The notes below the pieces were generated by a model. The model was given only the letters and a program-made list of their open reading frames with translations, was not told the DNA's origin and did no database searches. DNA of 64,000 nucleotides, taken from positions 2,855,001 to 2,919,000 of the forward strand of contig OX438748.1 in NCBI GenBank assembly GCA_949316235.1. The letters are read 5' to 3'. This DNA comes from Oegoconia quadripuncta (Eukaryota > Arthropoda > Insecta > Lepidoptera > Autostichidae). Positions 22,701 to 35,036 of this stretch are shown here, piece after piece (position 1 is the first letter of the stretch; the number at the start of each line of letters is the position of its first letter). A program made the translations under genes and the position numbers.

Positions 22701-25700
22701 CAGCGCCGCCTCCGGGCGTCGTTGGCGGCGTCGGTGTGGGCGGGGGTGGGGGGGTGAACCTCAACGCGGTGAACTCTGCGTCCAATCGGGGGCGACGCGC
22801 GACCAATCAGAGGCACACTCCCCAATCTGCCTCGTTGCAGATGCCCCACAGCGGCCTATCAGCGGCCGCCGTGCAGGCTCTAACCAATGGTTGGAGTTTG
22901 CCCGGACAGTTGACACAAGCGCAGACGCAGCAGGTGCTCAGGCTGGCTCAGGTGAGTTCCATAAATCTATTATGATTAAAGAAAATTAGCCACCTGCTTG
23001 GCTTAGCAACTGCCATCCATAATACCTCCAAAACACGAAAACACCGTATGAGAATTACTGTGGTAATCCATCTGAGCAATGACCGCGCCAGCCTTTTTTG
23101 AATTAAAGAATTTTTACGGCTCTGGCTACCAGTCCTTTTGAGACCGCGACAGCCGCCAGATCAGTTTTTACTAAAATCGAGACTTCAATGAAAAAAAATT
23201 CGAAACGAAAAAATCGGGTCGTAGAAAATATTTTATTTCATAGGATAAAATTATCACTTGAAAACGTCAATATTAATATTACATTTAAACTTACTGCTCA
23301 TTCACAAAGCTGACTCCCCAGAGAAGAAAGAGCAAGAAACTCTAGGGTTGCTCTTTTAAACAGATATGGGTTACAATTTGTGATTTGTTAATTATATGAA
23401 TAATAAGACAGTTATGTCCATGCTTGTTTATCATTCAAATAGCGAGTGATTTTATAATAGCCTTTTGCTAATAATTTCTATTTTATGATTGCTTAATACA
23501 TAATCATAATTCATATATTTCCGAATAAGATACGCCATACGTATACACTAGAGCTTAATTTATGTAACACTTCCAACTAGGTGCATGTATCATATGTATC
23601 ATAACCTAGTGAGATAATAAGGTAGGTATGATGTGGATTGAATACATAATCATTTACCAGTAGTACTCCCCATGTAGGTCGGTATCGTGGGGTGTCCTAT
23701 GAGGCCGTTCGCATCTTGTGAGTGTGTATAACAATCAAATAATGGTTACACATTGTAATTATTTGGTTGTTGCCTCGTGCGCTCGTTCGGTGCTCGATTT
23801 TTTTTTATATAAATATTCTTGGTTTGTAAATCTGCGCCATCTAGTTCCACATCCCGGGGAACTACTCACTTTATTGCGATAAAAAATATCCTATATTTAA
23901 TCCAGGGGTATATTCTTTCATCCAAATTCATTCATCCGTTTCGCCGTGATCAAGCAACAAATACACATATGAACTTTCGCATTTATAAAATTAGTTAAAT
24001 ATCATATGGTTGATATATACCACATAAGTACATTTCTTCTGTGTAAATCTAACTGTATATACATATTGTATACATATTTGACGACCTGTTTGGTGTAGTG
24101 GTTAGAAACTCTGACTGTTATACCAAAAGGTTGCGGGTTCAAATCCCGCTAGAGGCATATGTTTGTATGATGAATATAGATATGTGTTCCCGAGTTATGG
24201 ATGTTTTTCATTTATATATGTATTTATTTACAAAAAAAAATGTATTTGTGTAGTATATCAACCATCTGGTATCCACAACACAAGCCTATAGTTGCTTAAT
24301 GTGGAACTAGATGGCGTTGTGTGTATGTCCAACGATATTTATTTATTTATTTATTATTTATTGTAAATGAAAACATCCATAACTCGGGTACACGTGTCCG
24401 TATTCATCATACATACATATGCCCCAAACCCGCGACCTTTTAGTATAGCTGTCAGGGTTTCGTAACTACTGCACTACACTAACTGTAAAGTGCCTAGTAA
24501 TTGGCTATTTAGATGAAATTAGGCCAAAAGTGGGACATCTGGCAACACTACATTCCTTTGCTTAACGAAAGTTTTCATTATAAATAATAAATAAATATCC
24601 TTGGACATACACACAACGCCATCTAGTTCCACATTAAGCAACTATAGGCTTGTGTTGTGGATGCCAGATGGTTGATATACTACACAAATACATTTTTTTT
24701 GTAAATAAATAAATGAAAAACATTCATAACCCGGGAACACATCTATATTCACCATACAAACATATGCCCCTAGCGGGATTTGAACCCGCAACCTTTTAGT
24801 ATACTCTGACTGCTATACAGCAGTCAGAGTTTCTAACCACTACACCGAACAGATCGTTTCATTGGTTCTAAATATCCTATCAATAAATAATAATGCTGTT
24901 CATCTCAGGCACAAGTGGCAGCCCAAGCGCAGGCGGCGGCTCGGTACAACAACGCTGCGATCGCTGCCGCGGCCGCAGCGCTGCCGCACCGGCATAACCA
25001 GCGCACCGTACAGGTAACCATCCCAACATGTTTCTATATTTATCTGCTGCAAGGAGAGAAAGAACGCGCCATTGTTGCTTCTCGAAAACTTGTTGATGTT
25101 ACCACAAAAATAAACGTCATTACTGTCTCTATTTGGAAACAACTGGGAGTAACTTTATACAAGTAAGTAGTGTTCCGGGCTCCGGGTGGTTCTCAGGCAG
25201 TGAGTTGCCCTCGAATTTAAAAGAAATTAAAAAAAAATTAACACGTACAAACTTAACGTTATTCTTTATTGTAACAAAGTACAAATAAATAAATCTAGCA
25301 AAATTTGGAATTCTTGAGCTGTTTTGAGATTTTTGAAGGATTTTGAGTTTTTCATTTGCGTTGAATTTTTTGACTTGTCTTTATAAATAAACTATTCTAT
25401 TACGTTCTGCTCCGTTCTATAGCATAAGACAGGTTTAGTGCCACATTTTCGGATAATGGTATTGAAGCTTAGACCGATTTGAAATTCGCCAAAATAGTAA
25501 TCTCAAAGCTAACTAAAGCTAGCTCCTCTACGATAGACGCATCCTGTATGAAGTTTCAGAATCGACCTTATTAATTTCGAAGATATTGAAGGACGTATGC
25601 ATGCAGTATACCTGAATGAGGACAACAGTGGCAACTATGAACACTCCATTTTCATATTGTTTCATAGCCTAAATTTATTCTATTTCATAACTTCTTTTAT

Positions 25701-28700
25701 TTCATCACTATTCTTATTAGATAATTGTTACGTAGATTTATAGTTTTCATTAATTTCTCTAGTTTGACTTTTAATACTATGCAATTTAGACTCATTGACT
25801 TAACGACTCGTATTGAGGATTGTTTTTATAGATATTTATATAAATAATAATTTAAAAGTACCAATTTTTATTGTAATATAATTAACACGTTACTTATTCA
25901 ATTATAACGATGACCATCATATCATTTATTTTCCGCATATGTCAATAAATTCATTCACATATGAACCCCATTAGGGCACTGTAATACTTCTAAATCTAAG
26001 TTATTCATTTTTAATAAACTATAACCAGCACGATAATATCACTTGTCCTAAAATAACTACTCCTCTTTAAAATCGAAAACCATTGTCAGTAAAATAAGAA
26101 GAATCTTAATTCGTATAAGTTTGGTATTAATTTTCTGTAAAAGTATTTGTAATAATGCTGCTGATTCTTTGTAAATAAATAAATCGAAATGAAACGTCTC
26201 AAAATAACTGTAAAATGCTTGTTTAAGACATGTATAACGTTTTGTGATTAGACTGGTACTGCCTTTATTAGAAACTTAGGCCCGTATTAATAAATCGGTC
26301 TTGAGATTGAGATCGCGTCTCAGTCTCAAAGACCATTTTTTCTGATGCTCTTTTAATATGCAACAGATTCTCAAGCGTCAACTTGAGGCCATGTCAATCT
26401 TGAGAACTGTTTATTAATACGGGCCTAAGTATCCGTCCGCGGCTTCGTCCACGTGGATTACGGTAAAACATGTCAGGAAATGAATATATTGCTCGTTTTA
26501 AAATACCGCTAGGCTTCTTTTTTATACAACTATAGTTATCTTATAGCCTTATTTTAAAGATTTCGTTGTTAGAAAAAAAATATGAAAGGTGCTTATTTAT
26601 TTTCGTAGTACGTACCTGCGTAGGTACCTATTTTTTTTTTTCTGGTCTGGTTTCAGAGATTTTGACTTTTTGTTTTTTTTGCCCCTTTGTAGTAGAAATT
26701 CACAAAATCCTTCGTTACTGCGTCTCTTCTTATTATAAAAGATATATTCTGGTGTAAACATAATGGTTTAGTTTAGACCGCCTCCGTGGCTCAATGTAAA
26801 CAATATTGGGTTTACGATTCGGAGGTCGTGGGTTCGATCCCCAGCGGGGTACATGTTTAAGTACTCGGTTTGGTTGCTGGAAGGGCATTTTCCGGGTCAG
26901 TACGCTTCCACCTTCGACCTCATCTTCACTTAACATCAGGTGTGATTGAGGTCAAGTACCAATCCGTTGTGCATAAAAAAAAAGAGAGAGATTGCCAAAT
27001 ATATTCATCCTCTGATTAGGGGGATGCCAAAATACCTAAGTTGTAGCCCCATTGGGGAATTCGATTGCATTCCGCGAGGATATGGTGTACGTTTTCCACT
27101 ACATTGCATACAGTACAATTAGGAGTATCACCCTGCGTAGCATGACATCGTTCGTCGCGCCAGACGTATTAGTGAGAGTGGGATAGTTGTATATTTCGTC
27201 CAAGCGAATGAGCAGGACAAATATTATCTCGCGCGACTTAAACGTTTATCGCGCCTCTCATGTGCAGGTTTGCGCGAACCGAAACTATCCAGACGAATGT
27301 ACCCGGATTGCAGTCTTAAGGCTGTAACAATATGACGTCGACACATCTTAGGCCCGTATTAATAAATCAATCTCAATACAAGTCTTGAGGCTGTATCAAC
27401 CGAGATGCGTCTTAAGCAGTTGACGCTATCTCCAGCTCCGTGCTAATTTATAAACCAATCTTAAGGTATACTTAGCTGAGATCACTTCTCAAGTATTCGC
27501 CTCACCGGCGAATGAATGATAGTCTTGAGCTCCGTTTATTAATACGCGCACCTCTCAAGTGAGTACTGCTTGAGTAAGCACGTGTTTTTCAGGTCTCAAG
27601 TTAGGTTTATTCATCAACACGTTTACTTGAGACTGGTCACAAGACTGTTCTCAAACTTGAGAATGATTTATTAATACAGGCCTTAATACCGTCGAACCAG
27701 ATTCCTCTGGTGTTGTGGATGTCTACTGGCGGCGGTGATCATCAGGATACAGGCATCATACGCACAAGCATTGTTTTGTTCGTTGTGAATTTGTTTGTTT
27801 TTTTGTGAAATTACTGGCATATAGATTAGAATATTTGTTCTTTCAAGTGACCATGGCTCATTTTGTTAGTAAGTTTACTGAGTCTATGTTAGAAGACAGG
27901 CAATATGACACGCCTCGGGGCGACAACGGTTCCGTACGAAAGAAGTAATAGTCCCCAAACGCATTCCATTGCCAACCGATTTTTCTGTGAAGTAGTTTTC
28001 GGATTGGTGGAATTGTTTTATTCAGGCAAACATAAAATGCGCGAATCCAAGCCAACGTATTTTTTTTTTATTACTCCTGAAATAAGGCTACAATATTTTT
28101 GTATGTGTTTCTGTAATATACAAATAAACTTTTTATCTATCTATTGATGTATCATAATAAGGTTCACGTCATTTTAGCAGGTCAATAAGAAAAATTTATT
28201 TATATTTTAATAAAAACGATTAAGGTTCATTTTTCTTATTTGGCCATCTTGAAAGCTAACAAATTTCATGCTGACTGTATCTTGGACGTCATAGGAAAGG
28301 AGGCGTCGACGTAGTAGGTTCCCTGACAAAGATCGTCTCTAAATTGCATGGATTACTCGGGGGTGTTTCCAAGTTAGTAAGAAAGTTTTGTTTATTTTAC
28401 CCAGTGTTTATGGTAGTATAGAATAATGATTGACGAATAGTATATACATATGTACAATCATCGAAGTGCTATAAACACTCGTAAACTCCACTAAGATCCC
28501 TCTTATGTTATAAAGAATAATAATAATAAATATCCTTACACAGCGCCATCTAGTTCCACAGTAAGCAACTATAATCTTATGTTGTGGATACCAGATGGTT
28601 GATATATTAAATAAATACATATTTTTTTTGTAAATAAATACTTATTATAAATGAAAACATCCATAACTCGGGTACGCATGTTCGTATTCATCACACAAAC

Positions 28701-31700
28701 ATATACCCCTAGCGGGATTCGTACCCGCAACCTTTTGGTATAGTGGTCATAGTTGCTAACCACTACACCAAAGAATGATAATATTTTATGATGAGTGTTT
28801 TTAATTACAGCTTTAAAACTATAATCATCAACATACACGCAGAGGACATCCATTGCTAACGTAGGCAATGGTGTCGTTTCGGATGGACACCAACTAAACT
28901 AAAACCAGTTTTAGAGTAGTACTGTCTCTTTCTCACTGGAACAGTACGATGCGACGACACCACTCCAAAACTGGTTTTAGTTTAGTTGGTGTACATCCGA
29001 ATCGACACCATTATATCATTAAAACAAGTGGTCTAGGCAATATAATAATAACCATTGGTCTGGTAGACCAGAAGGCAGTTTTCATTTTTTACGAACTATA
29101 AATTATTCTGAATAGTTGAGTGATTATTGTAAAAGTCGTTCATATTATAACTAATTAATTCATAGACTAGAAATCGAATTTTCTACAATTCAATTATTCC
29201 AAAAAATGGTTTTAATTTGTGTCACACGCTATTCTTCTGCGGATATTCGATCACCGCATGCGGTTGCAATATTGAAACGATTAAGCTGTGTCATCCAATA
29301 TGTCACACCTGTTTAGTATGAATCATTAATGAATCAGCGCTATGATAAACTTCATAGAGACTGTCTACGTCTGAAGCTAGAAAAATCAAAATGGCGTCGA
29401 GCGGCGACGTCCTTTTGTAGAAAAGGTTCACCCATTGTGTACACTCGGCTAATGCAATATTTGGTATTGTAATATAGATCTCTTCTATTTCTATTGATGT
29501 AATTTAAGTATAGTCGACTACAAAAACATGTATCCTCGGAAAACTCAATAAACAAGTGCTCCCAACCGTCTTACTATGGTAATAAAACCGTGGATACATA
29601 TATTTGTAACATTCCGGAGATACATATATTTTGCTCTTAAATAGGTAGGTACCTACTTTTGTCACAATACGATAATGGTGTAATACTTGGTAATAAACAC
29701 AACAAAGGTTTTAAATCAAACTAAAGTGTTGTCATATCTCTGGAGGTGCTCTGTACACACGCGACTTGTTGACATAGTCACGCCTAAAGTCGCCATATAC
29801 TAAAGAAGCTTTTAATTTTCTTTTGCTACTGTAATACAAAAAATGTTAGGTTAGATGGTATACAGTCGGAAACAGATAAACCTTTATAGGTCTGCTTAAT
29901 ACAAATTAAATTTTATCAGCAAATAATGAATATTTTTTAATAGTACTTTTTGTTTATTGTTGAAGTTAATTGCTGTAACTAAATAGAAAATTAAATTTGT
30001 GTCATGCAGACCTGTAGGTACAGTCGTCTACAAAATATTATGTTTGTGTCTGAAAAAGTTACAAAATTATGTTTATAATGAAAATTCCTACAAGTAACGT
30101 GAAACTTTTGTTTCCATTTCCATTTAATGTCATGTTTGTACCCGACTGCCCAGTGATGGCGGGTAATGTTTTTCGAGTGTATGTATGTAGATTTCTATGC
30201 TTCAAACTTTAATCATTTATTTCAATGATTAATACATGATATTATCTGTTGAATAAAAATTTTTAATCTACTGGAAATAATAATTATTGCATTTATCTGT
30301 CAGCCAGCATGTCCAAGCTACCGCCCGCTTCGGAAATGAAAATCATCTGTGGTAATAGAAGCGGCGCAAGAAACCCACAGGATCATTGTTGTATGTTACT
30401 TCTGGTAGCTATTGCGCAGTTTACTTTGACCGATTTTGAAGTGCACGGTGGCGTTTAACAGGATACATTTTATGACAAAAAATCCAATATGGCGCCCGCA
30501 AAATACAAAATTTGCTGTAAAATAGTTATTATGTCGAGTGGAAATGGGAAAATTATGCTAATTTGTCGAACGGAAACATAATTTTGTAACTTTCCGGCAA
30601 ATATCGACGGAGTCGACTTCGGCGAAAAGTTGGGTCTCTATTAGAAATGCAAGTTTTCATTGTAAATGACAAATGAATGAAAATGAAATTTTGTATGGAC
30701 ACTCTTCTATTAAATGTCTATATTTATGAAGAAAATCTAACTGGGTACATTCTGCTCTATTTTGTTGCTATTTAGTCAGTAAATATCTACTTTATCATAA
30801 TGCTCCTACAAAATTTCATGTTAATTTATAAAAACGGTACTGTTTCTATGGAGACTCGAACTCTCATTGGGTAAGTAAATCTACCTTTTACGTCGTAGTA
30901 GGCATTTCTAAATTTAGCTATATTTTGCCCCCAATTGTATTTATGTATGTGTTATCCCGCATGCGTACGAAATAGGCACGGAGCAAACTCTGTTCACTCA
31001 GCCTGAAAATTTTATTATCCAGAAATAATCCTACACAATAGTATTATATTAACTAATAAGTTAATCCTAACAATCACAATAATCCTATACCTAATAGTTA
31101 TCTAAGTCACTAACTATTGTGAAATCTATAACCATAACTGACATTGGTCCCAATCAATTTCCCAATCTACCTAAAACGTAGAAATATCACATTTCATTAG
31201 TGTTTCATACATTTTTGTTGAGTTAGGTAAACATTGAACAACCGATTCCAGTTGATCCCATAACAAATGTTATTCAATTTGATGGTTTGACTTAGTCCAT
31301 ACTATATACATTTTTTTATGGTTAACTGGATACGCGTTTGACCACAATCTCACATTTGATTATCTTGACTGCGTGTTTCAGTTTTCTTGAGTATTAAATC
31401 TTTTCTGCTGAACAACTAATTTCAGTTGATCCCATAATAAAAGTTATACAATTTGATGGTCTGAGTTATTCTAAACTCATATTAGAATACATTTGGTTAC
31501 CTTGAGTGCTAATATAATTTTGATGCTGACTGTACAACTCCATCCCTGAGTGCCACCTCATTTGTTTCGTTTATTTCAGTTTCCGAACAGTGCCATCACA
31601 ATGGCTATGGCGAGTCAGCAGCCACCTCCGCCTCTGGTCAGGAGCTCTGCCAACACAACTACCATGAAGTGAGCATTCCTATTACTTGAAATTGTACGGT

Positions 31701-34700
31701 CGGCATCATAATTAATCATACAGGGCTTTTTTCTATACTTAGGTTAGAACTGTAGTATAATTTAAATATAATTTAAGTAGGTACGTAGCATTTGTATGAA
31801 TCGTTATGACGCTGACGGTACTGTCGCTTTTATTTTAAGCGTAACATTTAAGTTGATTTAAAACCTTAGCATCCTTTAATGACTGTGTTTACAAGTGTTA
31901 CACCTGATATGTAGGCGAGTGTATTTTGTCCTGCTTAGCCAATACTTTGGCCAAAGAATGCGTATCTTGGTGTGTACAGGGTTTTTTATACCCTCGAAGT
32001 ATCCCAACGTCTCGTCGTCGTGCATAAAAAAAACGGCTGGATTGATTTTAATCAAATCTATCGATTCGTCTAAATCGTGCGATGGTTATAGCCTACGGTT
32101 TTTTTTAAACAAAATGGCGCGTCCGTAATTCTAGAACTCAGTAATACACTTACTCACTCACTAAGTGTAATTCAGTTATTTTTTGTCAAAAAATTGTCCT
32201 GAAATAGACCCAAATAGTGCTCTAATGAAAAAATTAGCCACAATTACCCACTGTAATTTAACAGTTATTCAATATTTTATGTGAGCATTTTGGCGTCTAG
32301 AATCCTCAATTCTCATATGCTGACACTGCTTTACCTTATGATTTGTATCTCAAAAATTGCATATTTTATAATGCCACCGAATTAGACAACTATAAATAGT
32401 GCTTCAAAAACAACGAAGTTATTTAGAATTGTATATTTCGGTGGCACTATTTATGCACATTTTTGGGCTACAAATTATAATCGTAAGTAAAGCTGCCTCA
32501 GATGAGAAATCAGCATTCTAGCAACACGTAACGTTCACTTAAAATTTGAAGAATTTAAATTACAGTGGCGCAATTTTTTCCCTTTGGGCACTATTTAAGC
32601 ACCATTTTATGACATTATTAAAATATCTGAATTCCACTCTGTATTCTAACATCGCGTACATAAAATTATTTTAACAAATATTAAGACGACCTAAACCCTG
32701 ACCGCTATACTAAAAGGTCGCGGGTTCGAATCCCGCTAGTTGAATACGAACATGTGTACCCGGGTATGGATGTTTTTAATGTATTTATTTACAAAAAAGT
32801 ATTTGTGTATTATATCAACCATCTGGTATCCATAACATAAGCGTAATTGCTAAGTGTGGAACTAGATGGCGCTGTGTGTATGTGCAAAGATATATTTACT
32901 TATATTGTTTTGGCATCTAACCTGTGATGCTCGACGTGTATTTTAGGTACAAGATCCAAAAATGAGATTTCCTGTAAACATTATTTCTTAGGAAACTTGA
33001 CAAAATGTCACTTATTTACGCAAAAAGTATCTATGAAAAAAAGTGGTTTTGCAAACTATCCGCTAGAGGCGCTGCACATTTCTTCATACAAATCGTCACG
33101 TAAACGTGAACGCGGTAGTAAAGTTACGTCAAAACAAAACTCGCACTCCGCTCTGTGGGCGAAGTGCGAGTTTTGTCTCGTTTTTAACTTTACCATAGCG
33201 TTCGCGTTTATGGAAAAAGTCCCTATGAAAAAAATCGTTTTGCAAACTATCCGCTAGAGGCGCTGCACATTTCTTCATACAAATCGTCACGTAAACGTGA
33301 ATGCGGTAGTAAAGTTAAGTCGAAACAAAACTCACACTCCGCCCTCATCCGTCCGCGAGCGGAGCACCATGCTGGGTTGGAACCATTTTGTCCCTACAGC
33401 ATACAAAGTGACGAACTTTTAATTCCTTTTTTTTCTGTAATTTGTTATTGTTATCGCTGTGTTTAGAGAATTATAAACTATCTATCTAGTGACGTTAGGA
33501 TCAAGTTTTCAACTATAAAAAATAGTATGACATAATTAATAGTACATGACAGTTCGTCATCAATTTTATGTGTCTATTTAAATTTCCATGAACCAACGCG
33601 ATAACACACTAGAATAAGTTTGTATGCGCTATCGACACCGGTTAAAATTGTGAAATAGGAGTCAAGGTTCTCATGGGTACCTACCTCAATGCCATTCCGT
33701 TTTTGCTTACGATTTATTTACCTGCTTACCTGCAACGAACAATGCCACGTTTAGTTCAATACAGTTTTTAAAATGGTTTTTAGATAAAGTTTTATTGGTA
33801 CATTATACTTGTATGTCTAATGTTATTTCCATCTAATATACAACGTGTGTATATTATTCGATATGCAACGTGTAAGACGCGGTCTCCCAATTTGGGAGGT
33901 TCGGTTTCGATTCCCAGGCAGGCCATGTACCAAATAGTTTTTGAATTTAATTACTGTACGTTTATCCGACTGCTCTTAAACGGCGAAGGAAAATATCGCG
34001 AGGAAAAAAAATCAAATTATACGAGGGAAGGCCTGCAATCCCTCCAGTGGGATGTTTACGGGCTGATGATGATACAACGTGTAACGGAAAGGGTATAATA
34101 ACATGTCCAAGGATATTTATTTATTAATTTAAGACTATTGGAAATAAAAATAGGGTTTAAGCATATGTTGTTAGATATCTATCACAAACTCTCACTTTTA
34201 CACTCTCATTATTATTTTACGAACAAAATATTGTAAATGATAAAAATTAATAACTTATGTTACATTTCGTGTATGATATTCAAAACTCATAACAGGTCAA
34301 AACCATGATTGACGAAAAACGTGGACACAACCACTTTTGACTGTAGAAACTGATTTCTACAGCCTTAAAGATTCTACATTGAATAACAGTTTTGACTGAT
34401 CAAAACTGTTATTCATCAATGAAACCACTTTTGCCTCATATTCGCAGTCAAAATTTGTTGACCCAACGTTTTGATTATAACAACAGACACATACAGGGTG
34501 AAATTGAATTCGTGTAATTCTTGTTTACTGCGACTCCACTCCTGATTACGAACAACATTCCCTAAGGAACCATAGTCGAATTCGTTCAAAAAATGTTCGG
34601 TTACCCTTACAAAGAAATCCATTCTGAAACCACCTTTAGTATGGAAGTGGATAGTTGTTCTTAATCAGGAGGGGAGTCACCAACCGAAAATTGTTGGACT

Positions 34701-34977
34701 TTCATTATTGATTTTATCTAATACTAGCTTTCCGCCCGCGGCTTCGCCTGCGTGGTAACTTTATCGCGGAATTTTTTTTATCTAGTATGAGTATTTTTTA
34801 TCCCGATAAAGTGAGCTTTATGTCCTACCTATGTACCAAATTCCATACCAGTGATTGACCAACAAACATTCAAACTTTCACATTTATAATATTAGTTAGA
34901 TAAACAGGGTCCATTCACAATGAACGCGCAGCACAGTCTTTGCACAAAACGCATTAAGGTTATCTTATTTATTTATT

Positions 34978-35036
<59 letters not shown>

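Larger units (their letters stand above)
22952..24908. other. Intron 2: SINE-rich, no gene
   Basis: Contains a repeat piece at about 23290-23360 (GCTCATTCACAAAGCTGACTC, also seen at 63580-63625), a Helitron-like fragment (23850-23999) and three SINE-B copies packed between 24083 and 24855, two of them in opposite orientation around 24350. Confidence 0.6.
25014..31579. other. Intron 3 (6.6 kb): MITEs and SINEs, no gene
   Basis: AT-rich throughout. It holds two M1 MITEs, a SINE-A with internal deletion, a SINE-B, an M2 MITE and a dispersed repeat at 30137-30540. The short ORFs in it match no domain I know. Confidence 0.6.

Noticed and set aside
22351..22849. Minus-strand frames of 151 and 63 codons rich in Pro, Arg and Gly
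   Set aside because: They are antisense shadows of the GC-rich exon 22662-22951; no splice or start context supports them.
28569..28868. Minus-strand 99-codon frame, and similar frames at 791-985, 10373-10576 and 21395-21673
   Set aside because: All run through SINE family B and contain the same translated SINE motifs; they are not genes.
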